64,000 nucleotides of DNA, from NCBI GenBank assembly GCA_014843695.1, contig CM026390.1, positions 100,517,200 to 100,581,199 of the forward strand. The letters run 5' to 3'. The position numbers and the translations under genes are program-made. Shown piece by piece: positions 59,362 to 64,000 of this stretch; position 1 is the stretch's first letter, and each line of letters starts with the position of its first letter. Origin of the DNA: Archivesica marissinica. Its lineage: Eukaryota > Mollusca > Bivalvia > Venerida > Vesicomyidae. The notes beneath the pieces are model-generated. The model was not told the origin of the DNA. It was given only the letters and a program-made list of their open reading frames with translations, and made no database searches.

Positions 59362-61292
59362 AAGTCCCGTGGGAATTTTGGTATGAAAGCAAACCACCAT
59401 GCTAGACTCTTCAAGTGGATCCTAATGATTAATAAACAGCTTGGTGGCACTTTGGGAAATGGTGCGGATGTGTATTTTGAACACATTTAACATTTTTTGA
59501 AGAATGACTATTTTACGCCGAATAAAAAGTGACATAATGTCACTCTGACCCCTCCATATACCACCCATTTTGTCGTATTTGGTATCAAATTGATTGACCG
59601 GCATGAAACTCTGAATACTCATAGGTCGTTTATTCCTCAATATATGAGCCATATCATGAATAAATCACACAAAAATAAAAAATTGACCATATTTCGACTT
59701 TGGTTTCACCGTACGCAGTTCACCAAAATACCTTTTTCTCAACATTGTGCTTACCAATCTGCTAGTGAATAGTATCGCAACGTACCTATGTTATCACTAG
59801 TTCTTTTGATATTTTATACATATCATTCACTTGATAATTCAACGAGATATACCTCAAAATGTAACCCTACCCCCTAATGAATCATAAAGTTACTCTTTAC
59901 GACATCTGTAAATTTGGATGCATGATTTTCTAAACACATGCCACAAATCATACTGTAGATGATCAGGTTGAGATAGTCTTCCCATATGACTATAGTAACC
60001 ATGGTATCCACTAATATAAGCATTTTCTCTCTTTCAAATGTGATGCTGCTGAAGAGCCACAAGATGATCTATTCAATGCAATATAGGTGATTCTGTATAA
60101 AAACATACTTTTATGTTTTTCACTGTTGTTTTTCAGATGCAGCAGAACATCTGACAAGAACAGAAATGGTCATCGGTAGTTTATCGACACTAGATTGGAA
60201 CTCCAGCATACTATCCCTCTCTTGTACCCAGTGACGGCTTATTGCGTATTCTGCTATTGCTAATAAATGCTTCCACATTCTAATACATCACCTTGTCAAC
60301 ATCGAAATGGAGTCGGTTTGTTGAACTCTATACTGGGTATTTCGTTCTGCAGCAGTATGTTGACAAGGTGATGTATTAGAATGTGGAAGCATTTATTAGC
60401 AATAGCAGAATACGCAATAAGCCGTCACTGGGTACAAGAGAGGGATAGTATGCTGGAGTTCCAATCTAGTGTCGATAAACTACCGATGACCATTTCTGTT
60501 CTTGTCAGATGTTCTGCTGCATCTGAAAAACAACAGTGAAAAACATAAAAGTATGTTTTTATACAGAATCACCTATATTGCATTGAATAGATCATCTTGT
60601 GGCTCTTCAGCAGCATCACATTTGAAAGAGAGAAAATGCTTATATTAGTGGATACCATGGTTACTATAGTCATATGGGAAGACTATCTCAACCTGATCAT
60701 CTACAGTATGATTTGTGGCATGTGTTTAGAAAATCATGCATCCAAATTTACAGATGTCGTAAAGAGTAACTTTATGATTCATTAGGGGGTAGGGTTACAT
60801 TTTGAGGTATATCTTGTTGAATTATCAAGTGAATGATATGTATAAAATATCAAAAGAACTAGTGATAACATAGGTACGTTGCGATACAATTCACTAGCAG
60901 ATTGGTAAGCACAATGTTGAGAAAAAGGTATTTTGGTGAACTGCGTACGGTGAAACCAAAGTCGAAATATGGTCAAATCTTTTATTTGTGTGTGATCTAT
61001 TCATGATATGGCTCATATATTGACGAATAAACGACCTATGAGTATGCAGAGGTTCATGCCGGTCAATTTGATACCAAATACGACAACATTGGTGGTATAT
61101 GGAGGGGTCAGGGTGACATTATGTCACTTTTTATTCGGCGTAAAAGTCATTCTTCAAAAAATGTTAAATGTGTTCAAAATACACATCCGCACCATTTCCC
61201 TGAATGCCACCAAGCCTTTTATTAATCATTAGGATCCACTTGAAGAGTCCAGCATGGTGGTTTGCTTTCATACCAACATTCCCACGGGACTT
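59362..61292. mobile_element. Foldback element: two arms of about 940 bp and a 54-bp spacer
   Basis: The left arm 59362-60302 is the reverse complement of the right arm 60357-61292. The inner 450 bp are almost identical: mirrored 62-codon frames at 59874-60062 minus and 60597-60785 plus translate identically. The outer parts carry scattered substitutions and small indels. The spacer is 60303-60356. No transposase domain was recognised in either arm and no clear target duplication was found. It could be a foldback transposon, an inverted duplication, or a palindromic assembly chimera. Confidence 0.75.
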
Positions 61293-61392
61293 ATGATGCT
61301 CCAGGACTATATACAATCATTATGAAGCGCTTAACGGGCTATTGATTTTCTAGATTGTACTAGATATTGATCCCTCAAAAAAGTTGGAAAAT

Positions 61393-61500
61393 ACACTTCG
61401 TCTCCGTGGCCTAGTGGTCCGCCTACGGAGTGGGGAGTCGAAGGTTCGGACCTTCGTGGTTCGGATCGTGGTTCCGAACCTAGTCAGGGGTTCGTTCGGA
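61393..61500 (+). mobile_element. tRNA-like SINE head
   Basis: The plus strand reads CGTCTCCGTGGCCTAGTGGT (A box), then TACGGAGTGGGGAGTCGAAGGTTCG split by a B-box-like GGTTCGGACC and a second GGTTCGGATC. The body beyond was not recognised. Confidence 0.4.
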
Positions 61501-61796
61501 TATGGCCGGTTGGTGAGCTACCAGTAAGTAAAATAATGGCCTAGTAGCGTGGCCAACACGGATATGATTCGGGATGTAGGCCTACTGATATTCACAAAAA
61601 TGGTGTCGCATAAGTAGTCAATAAAGGGAACACTATAATAATACTATAACAATTTTACCTGTCATAACACCGATACCTTGTTTATTAAATTAACTGACGA
61701 TGCACATACATAGAAACTCGAGAAGACATATAGTATTGTGCATAATCATATATGACATTGATCTCATAGTTACTGGACACGGTGTCTGACTCATAT
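61501..61796. other. Unique spacer
   Basis: AT-rich single-copy sequence, no feature recognised. Confidence 0.5.
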
Positions 61797-62024
61797 ATAG
61801 TTTATACAAATTTATTTTAGCTTGATTGCGAAACAAGTTCTTATATTAACTTTTATATTAATCATTCTCGAGACCTCATTCCTGATGGAATCCATAACCA
61901 CGAGGAGGCAATGTGGAATTTAAATGCCTTGCCCATTGGCACAATCGTAACAGTTCCAGCGGGGCTCGAACTCTGGACCTTTCACACCCGAAGCGAATGC
62001 GCTACCACTGAGCTACGACGACTT
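61797..62024 (-). mobile_element. SINE family A copy
   Basis: Body and head match the family; the head end reads AAGTCGTCGTAGCTCAGTGG on the minus strand. No clear target duplication. Immediately to the right (62027-62140) a diverged, oppositely oriented fragment carries GGTTGTTAGTTCGAACCTCG and TTTAGGCAAGACATTAAACT, probably another family A relic. Confidence 0.75.
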
Positions 62025-62151
62025 CCATGAGGTTGTTAGTTCGAACCTCGCCAGAACCACGATGGTGACGTATTTAGGCAAGACATTAAACTCCACGTTC
62101 CCTCTTCTCTCTCCTTCATGTTGGGATCGATTAAACTAATGACTTAAATAT

Positions 62152-62391
62152 TTTGTGTTTTACGTTTATTTGTCGTCGCTACCGGTTGCCCATATGAGCG
62201 ATGCCTCCTGAAGAGATTAGTCATTTTAGATTGATTTTTGTAGGATAGTGCAATGATACAGACAGTGACCCATTCCAGAGTCTTCTCTGGTTCTTTTATT
62301 ACGTGCACGGTGTACAGCACCGACACGAGACCTCGGTTTAACGTCCCATCTGAAATACTGTTAATTTTATTAGGGTCAGACGGGGGATCGA
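62152..62391 (-). mobile_element. SINE family C copy, head replaced by CA/CCA repeats
   Basis: The tail and body match 49408-49703 down to TCAGACGGGGGATCGAACCA. The tRNA-like head that should follow is absent, and a CACACA/CACCACC tract (62390-62431) takes its place. Confidence 0.75.
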
Positions 62392-62431
62392 ACCACACAC
62401 ACAACACACCACCACCACCACACACACACCC
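62390..62431. repeat. CA/CCA microsatellite
   Basis: A run of CACACA, ACCACCACC and CACACACACCC at the broken head of the SINE C copy. Confidence 0.85.
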
Positions 62432-62968
62432 ACTGATAACATTTGAAGTTTTACATAAACGTAGCAATCTTAACCCATTCTTCCACATTATAATTTGAAT
62501 AATTATTCAGTCAGTAAACAGTGGGTTTTATTTGCAATGCAACAACCTAAACGTGAAAGCACGTCATTCCTGAATCTGTTCGCCACGCCCGAGTACATTC
62601 GGAACTTGTCGCTTTCTATCGGCAATCAGACCAAACATCTAAAACAGATGTTTCATCATCCGTTGTTGCGTCACACATGCTTTTGTTTACATATGTTTGG
62701 TGATAAACAAATGGCGCATACGACGGTGCTATATTTAATTGATTTTGTTCATTTCTGTGAAATATTTGGATATTATTATACACAGTCGTTGGAAATTATA
62801 TTCTTAATTTTGTTATTTATATTTGCCAATTGTGACCCCCATCAAAACAAAACATGTTGGTATTTACAATACTGCCATAATTTCCAGACTATTCAATGGC
62901 ATACCTACCACTTCTATAAATCATCCCTTTAAAGCCATTATTTGCGAAATTCAAGGGAAACTCTTAAT
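62432..62968. other. Unique region with an unsupported 145-codon frame
   Basis: The plus-strand frame 62495-62932 begins MNNYSVSKQWVLFAMQQPKR. No domain was recognised, and its second half is an AT-driven run of hydrophobic residues. A coding origin cannot be excluded, but nothing supports one. Confidence 0.25.
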
Positions 62969-63109
62969 AGTTATGGTCTCCTTGTTAAAATGTTTCAAGA
63001 TCTTGTCATACTATTAAGATACTATACTAAGACACTATTAATGTATGTAACTACTATCTCTTAAACAAGTAGAATACTAGCAGTTTTTGATAAAACGGAG
63101 ACCATAACT
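62969..63109. mobile_element. Short element with 13-bp perfect inverted ends
   Basis: AGTTATGGTCTCC at 62969-62981 and its exact reverse complement at 63097-63109 bound 141 bp. This suggests a tiny MITE, but no target duplication was seen. Confidence 0.35.
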
Positions 63110-63347
63110 CAGTACACTAAGCATAAATCGGACCCATTTCAAACCAGTTCAAGACCATGTGGCCATATAAACTTAAATTCTCAGTTTTGTTTACTACAGT
63201 TGAATATATGAAATATTATATCTATTCTGCAAATAAGGTGACAATTCCTAAATGTGTTACTATGTCGATCTTGTGCATTAACGAAAGTGTAAAAGATCCT
63301 TCAGAATTATGATTGTATGCATGCTTGATGAATATTGGTGGGGATGC
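63110..63347. other. Unique spacer
   Basis: Single-copy AT-rich sequence; no feature recognised. Confidence 0.5.
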
Positions 63348-63878
63348 TTAAAGCGACACTACATCGGTGAAAAAGCAAATTTATACAGAATGTAATTTCC
63401 TATTTTATGGTATAAGTTTCCCCCAAATATTTGCCTCAAAAACTGAATATTTCAATAATAAACAAGCGTCGTATACGCGGTTTGTTGACATAACAAAATA
63501 ATGTAAACATGGTCAACATACATGCGTAATACAACCTGTGTATCCCGAATAACGAGATTTATGGTACAGATTTACCGTTATATCTCACATTTGTGCCTAT
63601 GCATATTTCTTTGTAGACTAATCTTAGTTAAATTTATTATCTCTAAACGACAGTATCACGCATTTAGTATTGACTAAAATGACAAAGAAATGTCAATTCA
63701 GGAACATGGATGACCGGTATATGAAATCCTACATTCACTTTTGAAAGTTTGTAGACCACAAACACACTGTTTATTCAATATTTGTGTTTAAATGTATTTG
63801 GAAGAATTTGTAGTAGCAATGCATTTATACATGAACAATGCATTTCTTTGGCTTTTTGCGATGTGATTGTCGCTTTAA
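63348..63878. mobile_element. Putative MITE, TTAA-flanked
   Basis: The left end reads TTAAAGCGACACTACATCGG and the right end, read on the minus strand, TTAAAGCGACAATCACATCG. The imperfect inverted repeats extend into GTGAAAAAGC and CAAAAAGCC. Both ends are preceded by TTAA, the duplication used by piggyBac-type transposases. The interior is AT-rich with no open transposase frame. The length of 531 bp suits a non-autonomous element. Confidence 0.55.
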
Positions 63879-63898
63879 GGTCAATGTGAGGAGATTCA

Positions 63899-63993
63899 AT
63901 ACTTACTGTTTCATGGCACAACAGAAACTTGAAAACGGTGTCAATCAAGACTAAAAGGTCGCACATCCAGAACAAACAACAATTGCTTTCAGC
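63899..63993 (-). CDS. Possible exon end of an unidentified gene
   Basis: On the minus strand an open stretch reads ESNCCLFWMCDLLVLIDTVF then KFLLCHET and runs into ACA|GTAAGTATTG, a strong donor. TTAAACAG at the right edge could serve as acceptor, but its pyrimidine tract lies outside the window. No family was recognised. It could be a 5' exon of a neighbouring gene or chance. Confidence 0.25.
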
Positions 63994-64000
63994 TGTTTAA

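Noticed and set aside
59874..60785. Two identical 62-codon genes in opposite orientation
   Set aside because: They are the two arms of one inverted repeat; the frames have no recognisable motif and start and stop without gene context.
62495..62932. 145-codon gene
   Set aside because: No domain, no repeat of its sequence, and composition follows local AT content; left as unsupported.

Overview
The window is eukaryotic, almost certainly invertebrate and probably molluscan (bivalve-like). It carries an intron-rich cytochrome P450 gene with GT-AG splice sites, tRNA-derived SINEs with target-site duplications, two 1000-N scaffold gaps and a very large amount of tandem repeat. The phylum call is inference from the CYP4 sequence style and the repeat types. 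No species can be named from the sequence alone.

One gene can be supported. It is a CYP4-family P450 on the minus strand whose first eight coding exons lie at 47427-47209, 35043-34884 (with a second copy at 37661-37502), 32115-31934, 13239-13115, 11271-11209, 10672-10549, 6709-6577 and 1503-1374. Every exon junction keeps phase. Together they give about 378 residues: the N-terminal membrane anchor, the LPGP hinge, the C-helix WxxxR and the CYP4-type I-helix EGHDTT. The K-helix ExxR and the heme-cysteine loop are not here and must lie left of base 1. A splice acceptor 7 bases before the ATG implies an upstream 5' UTR exon.

Layout by region: 1-1230 is a 19-bp array (intron 8). 1374-6709 holds exons 8 and 7 around a 39-bp array and gap 1. 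6719-9503 is a 27/22-bp array (intron 6). 10549-13239 holds exons 6, 5 and 4 with SINEs. 13241-31503 is one intron filled by a 25-bp array (about 9.9 kb) followed by a 23-bp array (about 8.3 kb). 31661-32115 is exon 3, whose donor is tandemly repeated. 32405-37500 is intron 2 with 35-bp and 36-40-bp arrays, exon 2 and gap 2. 37730-45975 is a 32/19-bp array (intron 1). 47209-47434 is coding exon 1. 47435-64000 is upstream DNA with further minisatellites (60, 64, 31, 53, 55, 31 and 59 bp), several SINE families, a foldback element with arms of about 940 bp, and a TTAA-flanked inverted-repeat element.

The most unusual feature is the relation between the arrays and the splice sites of the P450 gene. 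The unit of the 25-bp array is a near-perfect copy of the exon 4 acceptor. The unit of the 39-bp array matches the sequence immediately after the exon 7 donor. The 36-40-bp unit carries the exon 2 donor context. A 78-bp, four-copy, in-frame repeat spans the exon 3/intron 3 boundary itself. Several introns therefore appear to have grown by tandem amplification of their own splice junctions, leaving hundreds of splice-site look-alikes. The apparent duplication of exon 2 abuts gap 2 exactly on both sides and is best read as an unmerged contig overlap.
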